A DNA stretch of 64,000 bases, from NCBI RefSeq assembly GCF_026914265.1, contig NC_069123.1, forward strand, positions 31,644,178-31,708,177, given 5' to 3'. This DNA comes from Mya arenaria (taxonomy: Eukaryota > Mollusca > Bivalvia > Myida > Myidae). Below, piece by piece: positions 31,926 to 46,600 of this stretch (the stretch's first letter is position 1; every line of letters starts with the position of its first letter). Position numbers and translations under genes: made by a program. A model generated the notes under the pieces. That model did no database searches. It was given only the letters and a program-made list of their open reading frames with translations, and was not told the DNA's origin.

Positions 31926-34553
31926 GACGAAATGTAATGTGAGAAAATTATTCGGTCAAAACCCGCTTGACAGGGCGTTTGACAGACGCTCCGATATGAA
32001 CAATCTCATCTGATTTTTGATTTCGATTAAACTATAGTGTGTGTTTTTGAGATTATGTTCTTGGACATATAATCTGTACTTTTATATGTATCATTTGCAG
32101 CAGATGATGTTTTGCGACATATTGTTATGCAAACGAATGCGTTACGACCTTTGAGCCCATCTTTTCAATGAGGGTATGACAAGATATTCAGTTAAATATA
32201 TGACCGGGTTACCAATTCGTTTAAACATTTTGATTGGAAAATCAAATAAGAAATGAAAAAAAACCTTAGTTCTGAAATAAATAGAATATATTCAGAAATA
32301 TTCATTCGAAAAATGTTTTTGAACTAAGACATTTTGACATTTAGAACGAACTGTGATACTCATCCATTGTTGTGATATTTTTAAAATCACATGTACTCCA
32401 TTCGAAATTATTTATGCACGACCATGTAAATACTGCAATAACAGAGTGGTTAGTTTCTTTGTGTTATAACACGTGATGTCGTAGTTATTTGTTTTTGCAT
32501 GTTTTAATTATGTACATTGCTTTTTTCATGTCTACAATTACTATTGTCTCAAACGAAGGAGTCTGAGGGGGACAATCTATAGATGAACGAAAGAAACGAT
32601 TTAATTTTAATGCATTATTAAGTTTTATTCATTTGACTTTAATGATCAAAGCGAAAACAAATCGTATGATTTCTGTACAAATATTAGCCATTTTGACGCT
32701 TTTTTTAACTGGAGTATTTGTGGCCATGTAGATATTAATATAAAAATGATAATCAAAAAGCCTCATATATATTATTTATATTGTGATATTAAAATAATTA
32801 TTTATTTATATCAAGAAATTACTTGCGCTTTTGCTGTGTTTTATCAAGAGTTGACATATTTTGGCGTGAAAACAGATTGAATGTGATCTATGCATGTATA
32901 AACACCTACTATTATGTACGAGTGCAACGTGTGGAAGGTTGTTGTACGTATGTTTTAATTAAATTCAAAAGGTTTGATATATTTTCTTTCAAATGATGTG
33001 ACCCTATTTGTACATACATATGCATTTTTTGTATTCTTATGAGCAGACATAAAATATTTATCAAAGACGCGAGTTTGACGTAACGGTATATTTGTATTAA
33101 TTATACAATGAAAACTACAGGGACAAGTTAAACTGAGTTTCACCTATCACTTAAAGATTATTGTACTGATTTCCATTAAAAACAGTGAAGTTATGTTAGA
33201 ATGGAATGTTTATCAACACAAATGTACACTGTTGTTACTAGAACCTTCAGCAACGACCCAAGTTACGCCAATCGAATTCATTTCAGTTTAAGAATATATT
33301 TTTATTTACTTACCGCGGTGGTTACTTTTTCCACAGAAACAACAACATGTCATCCCAAAATGCGAAGTTCGATCAAATTTGCGATAGTGTATCTAGTTTG
33401 GCAATCGGTACACGACATACTAAAAAGTTGCACAATCTTATGGTTTCTGTTTTTATTAGCCAAATATACATTCATACACACAATTATAAAATGCAGGTAC
33501 ATGTATATGTATATCATGCAAAAAAAGTGTTTTACCAAAACATATCAATGTGAACAAATTCATATAGATATAAGTCTTTGTTTACCAAAACCAGTCATTA
33601 TTTGGGACTTATTTTCTACAACAAAAATGGTAGAAACAAATCGGAAAGCTGATTCGTTTTTAGTTATTTTGGAATGGTGTATATAACATAAACGTAAATT
33701 TTTGTGTGGAAAATAACTACTTACTTTAAAACAGAATAGATATTTTAAAAAACAGTATCTGTGGACATTTAGATATACAAGTCACTTAACATACTTCTAC
33801 ATAGTAGAGCAGTTTTACTAAAATAACAAGTTTTCTAACTGTTGCCATTGTCTATTAAAGGTGTTGATTTTTTTCTCCTTTGTTGATTTTGTTTTCTCTA
33901 TATTTAGTCGTTTACAAAGATATTGGACGAACATGGCACATTTTTGTATTTTTTCATCACATTTCTCAAAGTATCATAAAGTTTTTTTTAAGTTTTATAT
34001 GATAATTTTCTCAAGCAGACTTCATTGACCGAATTAGTTATGAAATATCTGAATTCATCCAAAATACCTGCGTAATATATTCTGTAAACTTATGGATGTT
34101 TAAGTCGATGTTCATTAAACAAGAATCAAAAGACCTGGATGCAACAATATTGTATGTGCATGGCATGCCATTGTTTGGCAGGATATTCAAAGTTGTACAG
34201 TCTTACTGACACTCTTACAGCAATGGGTAACGAATTATACTTGTAAGACTCGCAGAGGCCGTATTGGAGAAGAATCTTAAAAAAGTCTTTTATATATAAT
34301 GTCTAATATTCATTTTTAAATTGTTATGTTTCTTGAAAAAAACAACGCTTCTGAATATTTTTCTGTGTGTTTTTTAAAGTTGAGTTTCTGTATTTTACTT
34401 GAATAGTTTATCAATCATTTCACCATCTACCTGTGGAATAAGTTAAATATGTTATTGAATTTGAGTAGAATGTACAATTTTAACTTGAAAGGCTTCTAAA
34501 GTACGGCTTCTGGAGTTATGTTGCAAATGAATCAAATTTTGTTCTTGTATTGT
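31926..34553. other. 3' region between the convergent HEPN and JmjC genes
   Basis: AT-rich. It likely includes the 3' UTR of the HEPN gene (AATAAA at 32276) and that of the JmjC gene on the other strand. ORFs here lack codon bias or family features and are not called. Confidence 0.5.
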
Positions 34554-34639
34554 CTAGTCGTATTCCGATCCAATAGTAATGCTGATTTCGCCTTGGTGGA
34601 TGTGGGTGGCATGGTACCACTGGTTCGTGTCAATCACAA
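34554..34639 (-). CDS. JmjC gene exon 4
   Basis: ATATTTCAG|TTGTGATTG... to stop TAG at 34556-34554. Encodes the terminal JmjC strands with WYH (H340) and [10 protein letters not shown]. Confidence 0.85.
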
Positions 34640-37600
34640 CTGAAATATACAATGAATTCACAAAATCAGAAAAATGCATGTATTTGAATATTTAACCGCT
34701 TTTTTTCGTGTAAATTTGTTAGACCACAATCAATTACAGCCATTATCAAGACTTTTAGTCCTAAAAGTATTACAAAACAAAAGCACATGTTTCACATTTA
34801 ACTATTATACCGTTAACAATGGTTCAGTTGTTGTTTAATAAAAGAAAATTTATAATTTTCATTCATTGTGTTGTTTTTTTGTTTTTGTATTTGTTGTTTT
34901 GAAAAAAAACTTTAAAAAAAAACCTTAAAAGTGTTATTGTTTTTTCAATAAATACAAAACATGTGCATTCTCGAGTGTTTCATTTATTAATCTTTTATCG
35001 CTCTTTCACAGAAATGTCACGTTGTAAAATCAGTTCAGACATACTGAGCTGAAGCCAATATTGTTATTGGTTAGCAATTAAAAAGGAAGCAGATACTAAT
35101 GTGCTGTGTTAATCGAGATTCAACTCGGCATCAAAGTAGTTCTTAGCAATTCAGCACACGCGATTCGATATTCGAAGGGCAAATCTATTGTATTTAAAGT
35201 TATTTTAAATGCATCATATTGATTCCATTTTTTTTTCAATGAAATATTTTATTTTCTTACTCATGCAACAGGAAGTTCTTGTATAATGGCGTCATGTTTT
35301 GAAAATAAATGTGCACATTATGTTAAAATTTTAAAACTTGGTACACTTGGCAGAAAATATTAATATGATTTTTAAAAAAAGCTCAGTAAGTAAACGTCAC
35401 AGTGCGATTTTAATTAGGATGGAGAGTGTACCACATGAGCAAATTTGCACCTTGTGTATTTTTAGACGTGCCGGTAATTAAAAACCTGAAAAGTTTAAAT
35501 GAAATGCAAATTGTTCATGTTGAAAAGAACATAAGACATAATGATGAAGCTAAGCTACTAACATATGAAACCAAGATCTGTATTTAATACCACTCTTATT
35601 CACCTACCGTTTTATGTTACAGTCATGTCAGGAAAACAATAAGGAAATGTGTGCCTTTCAAAACTTTGTAATACTGTCAGAAAACATGTAAAACTGCACG
35701 TATGCCCTTTTTTTTCTTTCTAACAAAAATTTAAATCCTGAATGTGTTTAAAGTAAATAACTTCCAAATTATCAGCTGAAATAGGAACGCGGTAGCTTTT
35801 ATCTAAATGTATTTCCGTTTTGATAGCATGAGTCTCAGGGTTAGACCAAATAGCGAAATTTGAAATAAAAACCGTTTACATAAACATGGTACAATCGAAC
35901 CCCGCTGGCTCGATTTCCTCGTTGGTTCGAATTTGATGTAAAGGACCTTTTTCTTCACTATATAAGCATTCCCACTTGGCTCGATATTCGCGAGGCTCGA
36001 GGTATTTTGGTCAGTCCCTGGAATATCGAGCCAATGGGTTTCGACTGTATTTCAAACATTTCAGTTCGTTGTAGAAACAGTCTGCCCAGCAGATATATAC
36101 AGCAAGAGCAACTTTGCGACCGCATGCTGTAATACTATAAATTATTGGCAGTTTTCAAAGAGATTTGAAAAGTTTACCCTAAACTTATTTTAGATGAAGG
36201 CACATACTGATTTAGATTATACCACTACTTTCTGACACAAATTAAAAATAAACGTAGACTTAAGTAGTAGAAAGAGAACGTTCACATAGAAAACAATTTA
36301 CGTTTGCTGCCAATGGAATTGCAGATAGACAATCATTACGAATTTCAACTTTCGCGGGTGTTTGAAGGTCCGCTTACTGCCACTCATCCGAAACACAATC
36401 CCTGCGTTAGTTTGTGCTTTGACAATGTGTCATCCAATGAGGTAGTATTCTAAGACAGCTAGATGATCTTGAGTAATATTTTGCTTATTAAGAAGGCCTT
36501 TTTGGTACAAAGTTACTCCTTTGGCGAATATCCCATCAACCGGTGGGGGCAAAACACCCCTTTGGCTTCAAAATTGAGCATAAGTCACACTTGGGGATGT
36601 GACGTTGTCATTATAGGGCGCGGGCAAACTGGCCTTTATAAAATCAACAACAACAACAACAACCGAAAGTGTCATTTCCATACCGTGGATGTAGTTTGTG
36701 CTTGTCAATTACCTTTTTTTCAGATCACATTTAACTATGATAGCTGATTACTTCCATTACGTGTTTCCGTATTTGCGTGGCGCAGTAGCGAAAATCGACA
36801 GTGCGACAATGCGGCAACTGCCTGATGGTGGACTAAATTGCCTAATGGACGCAAATTGGCGCATTGTCACATTGTCAACTCGTCATTTTGCGACTTTGCG
36901 CCCCGTCGCCCGCATTATCATTTCGCATACTGTCACCTTTTTCGTCCCACTACCTGACTCATTTTCGAAAACATGAAATGGCACAAATCAACCACCAAAT
37001 GTGTCTGACATATTAAGTAATGCTAACAAAACGTAAACCAAACATAAGGAGACAAAATAACAACATAAATGTTTTCTTACAAATGTCTCCCTTGTGCACC
37101 GTAACGTTCATGCTAGAACATCTGTCCTCACACTCAGGGGAAGGTACAAGTGTCCACGTCTTACGGCCTGAAATCTGCGCTTGCCATGACGGCCGCTCTA
37201 CGTAATCTAACTGAAAACATATTTAAAATTTATCTCGCTACGGTCAAAAATCAAAAACCAAAAATTGGATCTAAGAAAAATGTAGCTGATAGGATAACCC
37301 CATATAAGTAACGGACCTATACTGTGAATGGAGTCAATGATGTATGACTGACTTAAATTCCATATTGAATAACACCCCAGGTAAAAATGCTGTCATTCGA
37401 AGTATATTTCAAATAGTTAACAATTTCCCTTTACGTCTCTCGAGCCTACAATAACTGTTATTCTACGTGGTTTTACAACGTCTAATGAAAAACGTCTTTC
37501 GTTACGATTAACAGAAAGGTCAGGCCCAAATATCACGAAATAACTTCAGTCAACACCCAAATCTCAATCTCATTTTACCACATAAAAACATAGTATAATT

Positions 37601-40600
37601 AAAAGTATTGCATGCATTTATACCTTTTGATATCGTATTTTATCATAGAATGTGTTGTTAAAAAGAGTTTTTCAATTTAACAAATAAACCTAATTCTAAA
37701 GCAAAAAAAACATGTTTGAGTAATTGTTAAAAAAAAACAATGATTTATACTCGAGTACTTCTTTGGCTGTAGAATTTCTTTTCCCTTGGAATCTAGACCA
37801 AAGGTTCTAATCAACAAATTCAGATTTAAAGGGTTTACAACATTATTTTCAATAACTTTTGATGCTATCTGATTAAACGAGTTGAGACTGATATTGAGAT
37901 ATTATAACAGTTACTTAAGTGTGTTCATGATATTGGGCCCAGCCGAACTAAAATAATTTTATGTCTCTCATTACGGCCAGAAATCGTGCCACCGTCGAGG
38001 CCCGCCCTATGTAAGACTTGTAAAAATATTATTATACCACACCGAATATACCTAAACTTATTGCATTATTTAAATTGAAAAATGTTATTGATGTAAACGG
38101 AAACCTTGGTGTATAAAGCAGATGAGAGAGAGATATTGTGTATTGCGCGTAACATAAGCTTGATACAACATGATTTGCTGTACATGTATTTATATTTTGT
38201 TCAGTCGCTTTTACGAATGTATTGTACCATGACTTTGTTTAAAAACATGTTTATTTATTATATAATGTATACGCATGGGCATTTTGGTCTAGAAAATGTG
38301 GAAATAAACTGTTAACTGTAATCTGAGTTAACTCGTTTTGTCTGCTTCATGTCGAATGAAAATACACCGCGATTGTAAAAATTGCATCAGGCTGATACGA
38401 AACTCTCAATATCATGTCTAAGGTAGTAACCAGCGATATGTTCACTTTGTAAAACCAGGAAAACGTTCTCTGAAAGGCCTCGAGCCAAGTGGAATTTTAA
38501 GGATCCCTATAAAGGGAACTACAGTCAAAACTCGCTATATCGAAGACGTTCTGACATCTGGACATACTTCGAAATAACGAAAACTCGAAATAAACGACAT
38601 ACAAAACATGTCATTTGTAAGGTCACTTTTCCCGCTTTGAATTGATGTCGATCCTGTTATAAATACATTTTGAGATTTTTTTAAAAAAATGTATAACCGT
38701 TTGAATAACTGTATGCGTACGCACGTGAACAAACGCTCCCGGTCCTGGTCCGCCCATGAAAATCCAGTCAAGTGCACTTGATTCCGATCCTTCGGGCAGG
38801 AAATAAGGCCTTTGGTAGTGCTCTCTTAGGACCTCTTGTATTTCGTTGTGACAGTTGCTCCTAAAATATACAAGGATATGGTTGGTTAAATTAAATAATG
38901 TACTCTCTATTCCGAGCATTTCTACCTTCTGACAAGAATGAAGGTAGTTGGTAGTGCTGTCTAAGCGATGCTTGTACTTCGTCGAGAAAACTGCTCCTAA
39001 CGGGCGATAGAACAAGTTGGCAGAGTCCCATTTATTTATATATATTCCGGGCATTTGCTTTCGGGCAAGCACATGACTCGGTGGTTTTTTCTACTGACCC
39101 GCTTGTACTTTGGTGTGACGGTTGCATCTATCTTATTGGTCCAATTAAATAATATAACACTTTGTTTATGAGAATTTGGCAAGATAGAGAACTGTTGGTA
39201 GTTCTCTTTAACGACTAACTGTTCCTCAAAGTGGCATTTGTCCGATTATATTTAATGGAAGTCCGAACATTCGGGCAAGATATTTGACTGTTTCTTGTGC
39301 TGTTTAATGACGGTGTGTTTTTCGTTGCTATGGTTGTTTCTTAAACAGTGTACAGGGACGTGAACGAAATGAGAGTTCAGTTGAATGAATTGAATGTGTA
39401 TAATGTGACTGGGTAGGCCCAATCGCATTCCTAAAAATATGAAATAAACCCTTCAAAATACTAGTAAATGATGTACACAAGCTACGAGTAGTTACCATCA
39501 GGCAAGAAATATGGCCGTTGGAAATTATCTATATGTACATATGGTATGCTGTTGTGACAATTTTTCTTTGAGCAATGACATGAGCTGTAACGAACGAGTT
39601 AAGATTGTCCGCTGGTATGTCATTATGACAGCTAGGACGGCTCATGTGCCACCCTACACATATAACAGATAGGGTGAGAAGAAGTCGTAGAATCACTAGA
39701 CAAAGCTATGTCTGCTAAACCTACGCAGGTTCCTGTGTAGTTAAAAACACTTGTAATTGTAAGGTGAATCCAACCTCAGAGAGTTTGTCGATGAAGTGGT
39801 CTTGGATCTTTGATGTTCATGAAAACAAAATTAAAATAAGATTTTTGAGGAACTAAACAAATAATGTGGTAGATTTTTTTAAAGCACTATTTCTTGCAAA
39901 TGTTACTCAAATATTGCTGATGTCATGGAATTTCATTCTGTCAAAAATCAATGACAGTTTATGTTTATAAAAATGTGTTTTGGGTGGGTATTTATTTATT
40001 TTTAAATTAGAACATAGGGTCAGTGGCTTTTAATAACAATTTCCCTATTCAAGATGATGTGTGGAGTGTGGGGATCAAACCACTGAAACTAAGATTGATA
40101 ATGTTATCCCCAACTACAGTTGACTCGCATTTGTAAAAAGAACATGATTAACTTTAACGCTTGCTATGTTTACAAGGGACGAGGTTGAACTTGCCTTAAA
40201 GGCCTTCCACAGTGCAAAAAAATAGTTCGAAGGACCAAACATTAATGTAATTAGTTTTGAGGTTCAATATAAAAAAATGCACTATTACTCCCAAACAAGA
40301 TTTACCACATTTAATACTTTTGTTTTAATATTCCAAAAAGAATAAATAACTGTCGAAAATAATGGTTCCTATGAAGGATACTGAGTTTAATTTGAAAGAA
40401 ATGTGCATGAAACACAGTATGTCTACGTAATGAGACTATAGTTAATCACAGTAAATCTTTTAGCATTCACCAATCATTTAATATTTTTGCATTTTCAACT
40501 ATTAAATACACGGTTACAGTCTCATTATTATTTAGTAAGTATTTCAAGTTTAATCAGTCAAAATTTATGTTTGTTTTGCATGTGTATGCTTTGATTTTGA

Positions 40601-43600
40601 ATAAGAGTGTCACTTTAAGCAAGCATAATAAATACACCCGTTGCAACATGTGTAGGTGAAATAAGCAACTTCAGTTCAGCAACGTGTATAGAACAAGAAT
40701 TTATCAGATTACTGTAATAAAAAAACACAAAGATGTTGCAAATGATAGGTGTTCTACTCCTGCAAAAGATTGTTCCAGAAAATTAAGTTAAACATTAATT
40801 TTCAAAACAGTTAAATTTTTGGCCTTCCCCACCCACTTTTGCATTGTGAAAGGCCCTTAACTGAATTTAATTAAATTTAATAGGCCTTATCTAAAAGCCA
40901 TATTACCATGGCGTATTTTAATGAAGTAATTTCTATTAAATGAATTCTCAGCCAATTATTGTATAACACTCGTAAAAGTGACGTACAAAGTAAGGCCGCA
41001 GAAATAAAACATTTCCAGACTGTATCATGTCCAATAAATGTTTTAGTAACGATGATGACATCGCGTGTCATTTACCTATTTGGAATAAATGTCCCAGACC
41101 ATAGGATTGCATTTTGATCATGACAAAGTAATCAGCTAATCATGAAAAATTGCTGGAAATTGGAAACAATATTGGGATGGAAGCTTTGCGGTGATCGCTA
41201 AATCAATAGACATTTGTCATGAAGGTTAACATAATGTGTGTTTTCTTATTTCATCATTTTCGAAGTGATTTTCTGACGTTTCGGGAACATAAGCAGAACA
41301 TATAATAACTCCATAAATATGGGAAAATGTGAACCTGGGCTGGTATTCAATATTAGTCTTAATTGGAACTTAGAATGATGTAACTAATCGGATTACTGAT
41401 TATGAATAGCTAACCAATACAGTGAATGAAGTCAATGATGTATGACCCTTAGGTTAAGTTGCATTTGAATACCACCCAATGACTATATTAATACCATCTT
41501 CCAACTCAGAACTTCATTTATATAGGTACTTAACAATCACTTGTTTGTGGCACAACATTTTAACTGTTCTTGTAATGCAACTTCAAAAACATTACCACAC
41601 AATGAACAATTGAAAAGCGTCCCAAAACAAATAAAATAAGCAAACAACCGCCTTAGATCATATACACTTTATCGTTTAATGTTTGGTTACTAGGCTTGAC
41701 CCTGTAGTTTCCTTTCCAGTATTACATATATTTGCACAGCCATTGTAAAAGTGGAAAGTTATACAACCTATTAAGCTCATTTTCCTGTGTATGCACCTTA
41801 GTTTTCAAACTCCGGTAGACGTGGGCCTATGTACTTTATGGAAAAATTATGATCAGTGTTTACGCAAATGCCTCTTCCAGTGGGATCATCGGAGGCATTC
41901 TGATTTAATGAATTAGAAAGTTTCTTGGGAAGACGACCGTTCCATTTAGCCAATCATTGGTTGTACTGAGTAGGTTATTCAGCGGTTTGCTCATGCGCGC
42001 TGGCTTATGTAGAGACATTCGCGCCAACACTAGAAAAAGTTTTAAGAACACTTCGAATGTAGCGTTTCTTCTGACACTCTACTTGATTCTAACTTTAAGG
42101 ACATATTAACGTTTTTGTTTCTTTTATCCTTTACTTTTTTCCACAATAAAATCGGATAGACAAGTAAATGTTAATAAAATATTTTGTATCAACGTTCAAT
42201 AAACCAATCATACTTAATTTTGTATTCACAATCTTCGATAAACAGGAATATAAACTTTTATGGTCAAACCGTCAAAGTTCTAACTTCTTGTGTTAAAAGG
42301 GGTTGATAAGGAATGATATTAAGTTTAATATCAAATTCAAATAAAATTAGGTGGAAACTCTTCGACAAAAGGTTTGTCGAAGAACGGAGGAAACAAAAAA
42401 GCAACTACTGACAGCGGCTTTAATGGTCTGAGATACAGGACAACAGTTTGCATTAACTAAAATGTTGAATAGTTTGAACGATAAATCTGCTTCGTTATAA
42501 AACATAATGGATTAAACCACACAGATTCTACTCCTTTGTATCCGGGAGATACACAAACACAACTCCCATCAAGCAAGACACCGCTTTTAGATAAACTATA
42601 AAAAGCAAGTAAAATAATGGGTTTTGATTTTTATCTTAATGGTTGCTATGATACAAAATGGTTTTTACTTTGCATTTCTCTTAAACGACCACTCATGGTT
42701 AATTTTCATTTGGAAAACAAGACCTACCTACCTACCTACCTACCTACCTACCTACCCACGTACCTACCTACCTACCTACCTACCTACCTACCTACCTACC
42801 TACCTACCTACCCACGTACCTACCTACCTACCTACCTACGAACCTACCTACTTACCTTCCCACCAACCTACCTACCTACCTACCTACCTACCTACCTACC
42901 TACCTACCTACCTACCTACCTACGAACCTACCTACCTACCTTCCCACCAACCTACCTACCTACCTACCTACCTACCTACCTACCTACCTACCTACCTACC
43001 TACCTACCTACCTACCCACGTACCTACCTACCTACCTACCTACCTACCTACCTACCTACCTACCTACCTACCTACCTACCTACCTACCTACCTACCTACC
43101 TACCTACCTACCTACCTACCTACCTACCTACCTACCTACCTACCCACATACCCACACACCCACCCAAACCCACCCACCTACCTACCTACCTACCTACCTA
43201 CCTACCTACCTACCTACCTACCTTCCTACCTACCTACCCACGTACCTACCTACCTACCTACCTACGAACCTACCTACCTACCACTACCCACCTACCCACC
43301 TACCCACCTACCTACCTACCTACCTACCTACCATATTATTTTGGTAATGTCAATGGTAACTAAGTACTGTTTTGGGTGGCCTTATTTGCGAATAACAATT
43401 TCTTCATTATGACCAATTAATGTCCTTTCTTAGTATCACATATCAAGAGGAAGTACAGTTCCCGGAATAATTGCTTATTTAATAATCTTGTTCATATTAA
43501 AATATTATTACGTGGGTGATTAAAGGGATAGGAAAGGGGTTCTATGTTGTATAATTGGGATCGCTTCGAAAATGCAGCCGTATGCTTTGTTATAATATAC

Positions 43601-46600
43601 GGTTGATAATGTGTCTAAATTATCTTCATTTTCTTGACAAGCCTTTTCTCTGATGTACAATAAAAGTGGATTACATGCAATAGGTTATAAAACAAGCAAT
43701 ATATCTAGCATATTCCACAATATATGAATACCTTCATGATTCTATCAGAATGTCACTATTATCATTATTTTACGATACAGCTTTTCTCACACCAAGGCGT
43801 AATTGGGTATATTGTCATTGTAAAAGACAGTGTGTATATATTCATATTTAAATTTCTGCCTCTTCGTTCTAATAGTGCCTTACGTGTATACTGTTTATTT
43901 TTATTTTTAAAGTATATTTCTATTTGTGCCCTATCTTTCTATTTGTGCTTTTATAATTAAACCTAATATTTCTATTTGTGCTTCATATTAATACCCTATC
44001 TTTCTATTTGTGCTTTTATAATTAAACCTAATATTTCTATTTGTGCCCTATCTTTCTATTTGTGATTTTATAATTAAACCTAATATTTCTATTTGTGCTT
44101 CATATTTATACCTTATCTTCCTATTTGTGATTTTATAATTAAACCTAATATTTCTATTTGTGCTTCATATTAATACCCTATCTTTCTATTTGTGATTTTA
44201 TAATTAAACCTAATATTTCTATTTGTGCTTCATATTTATACCTTATCTTTCTATTTGTGATTTTATAATTAAACCTAATATTTCTATTTGTGCTTCATAT
44301 TTATACCTTATCTTTCTATTTGTGATTTTATAATTAAACCTAATATTTCTATTTGTGCTTCATATTTATACCCTATCTTTCTATTTATGATTTTATAATT
44401 AAACCTAATATTTCTATTTGTGCTTCATATTTATACCTTATCTTCCTATTTGTGACTTATAAACCTTAAAAGGAGGAAACTCTTCGGCAAAAAGTCTGTA
44501 GAAGGATGGAGAAAACATAAAATCAACTATTGACAGCGGCTAAAATCGTCTTAAATATTTTGAAACAGTTTGCATTAACTCAATGTTGAATAGTATAGAT
44601 AGATAGATAGATAGATTTATTCGTGCATATATATATGTCATAGTAACAAACCAAATATCTCATAAAGTTATAACACAGACTGATTAACAAAGTATTAGTG
44701 ATGATATCTATACTAAAGCACAACATCATTAGAATGCTTTGGATACATACGTGCGTTAATAAAGATTTAAATCAATGTGACAAATATATAACACAGGATA
44801 ACCCATTTAAGTTATTCAACTTATTTCCAATGGGGTCCTTATGACAAATATAATTATTTGCCAAGATCTCAGTTGTAAGCTGTTTAAATTAGGTTTTCTT
44901 ATACAAAAATAACATGCATGTACTCTTGACCAGTTAAAGAATGATTAAATGTTTGAGATCGAACTTTTACAGTTATAATGCAACCGACTGTTTAAACCAT
45001 ATGACACTTTAGCATAATATGACAAAAATCTTTGAACTGATATGCAAGATTAAATGAATAACACTTAATTAAATAGGAAATATGTATGTACATTACATGC
45101 CATCTGCTTCAATTTAAACATAATGGATTAAACCACACAGTTTCTACTTCTTTGTATCCGGGAGATACACAAACATAACTCCCATCAAGCGAGATACCGC
45201 TTTTAAATAAACTATAAAAAGCCAGTAAAATAATGGGTTTTGATTTCTATCTTAATGGTTGCTATGATACAAAATGGTTTTTACTTTGCATTTCTCTTAT
45301 ACGACCACTCATGGTTAATTTTCATTTGGAAAATAAGAAGATTGCTAACGCAGGTTTTTAATCAAGCATTTCTTGTATTTATAGAATAAATTCATTTTAC
45401 TTTATCAATACCACTTTAGTTATTATTGTATGTTTGTTTCCACTAACCCGACCGACCATTGTTTTCCTTCAGACCCTATACTTTTCTAGCCGTAGTGTAG
45501 ATCTATTTTCGTTATTTCCTAAAGCATGTGCATTTCTTAGTAAACATGTTAAATAATGACAATTTAATATTTATTTTTTTCTACGATAGAGATATACCCT
45601 GATATTGGTCGGTTTGGTACAGAATCCCAATTGTCCAAAAATAAATCGAAAATAAAAATTATGCCTACCTACCTATCTACCTACCTACCTACCTACCTAC
45701 CTACCTACCATATTGTTCTGGAAATATTAATGGTTACTAAGAACTGTTTTGGGTGGCCTTATTAGCGACATACTTCTACATACTGACCAATTAATAGCCG
45801 TTCTTAGTATCACATAACTAGTGGAAGTATAGGTCCCGGAATAATTGCTTATTTAACAATCTTGTTTGTATTAAATAATTAGTACGTGGGTGATTAGAGA
45901 TATAAAGAAGGGGTTATTTTGTATACATGGTATCGGTTCGCAATGTAAAATTAAGTGATAATACAAATTCAAATAAGATTAGGAGGATACGCTTCGGCAA
46001 AAAGTCTGTAGAAGATTGGTGGCAAAAGCAACTACTGACGGCGGCTTAAATCGTCTGAGATACAGGAAAACAGTTGCATTAACTCAAAGTTGAATAGCTT
46101 GAACGATCAATCTGCTTCGCTTTAAAACATAATGGATTAAACCACACAGTTTTTACTTTTTTGTATCCGGGAGATACACAAACATAACTCCCATCAAGCG
46201 AGAAACCGCTTTTAAATAAACTATAAAAAGCAAGTAAAATAATGGGTTTTGATTTTTATCTTGATGGTTGCTATGATACAAAATGGTTTTTACTTTGCAT
46301 TTCTCGTATACGACCACTCATGGTTAATTTTCATTTCGAAAACAAGAACATTGCTAACGCAGGTTTTAATCAAGCATTTCTTGTATTTATAGAATAATTA
46401 ATTTTATTTTATAAATATCACTTTTTTGCAGTAGTGTATTTTTTCTTCCCTAAAATAATTGCATTTTCTAGTGAACTTCTTAGAATTTGACCATTTATTT
46501 TTTCTACAATATTGATATACCTGATATATGTCGGTTTGGTACAGACTCTCAAATGTCAAAACATGGAAAAAATATCTTACCTACCTTACTTAATTTTATT

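Larger units (their letters stand above)
42348..44465 (+). repeat. Large tandem unit, copy 1, with expanded (CCTA)n
   Basis: Copy 1 of a three-copy array. Order of parts: GGTGGAAACTCTTCGACAAA...; CACACAGATTCTACTCC; GGGTTTTGATTTTTATC; the microsatellite; TTTTGGGTGGCCTTATT; TACGATACAGCTTTTCTC; and a block of 60-odd bp repeats. Copies 2 and 3 have the same order with losses. The 248- and 262-codon ORFs over the (CCTA)n tract are spurious. Confidence 0.8.

Noticed and set aside
33201-33686. 161-codon ORF
   Set aside because: No domain, low-complexity AT-rich codons, and it lies in the 3' region between convergent genes.
38535-39072. 80- and 149-codon minus-strand ORFs as separate genes
   Set aside because: They are read-throughs of JmjC exon 2 into flanking intron or an overlapping frame.
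42720-43335. Telomere-like repeat
   Set aside because: The unit is CCTA, not the TTAGGG/CCCTAA hexamer.
42617-43412. 248- and 262-codon ORFs rich in Leu-Pro-Thr-Tyr
   Set aside because: (CCTA)n microsatellite translation.
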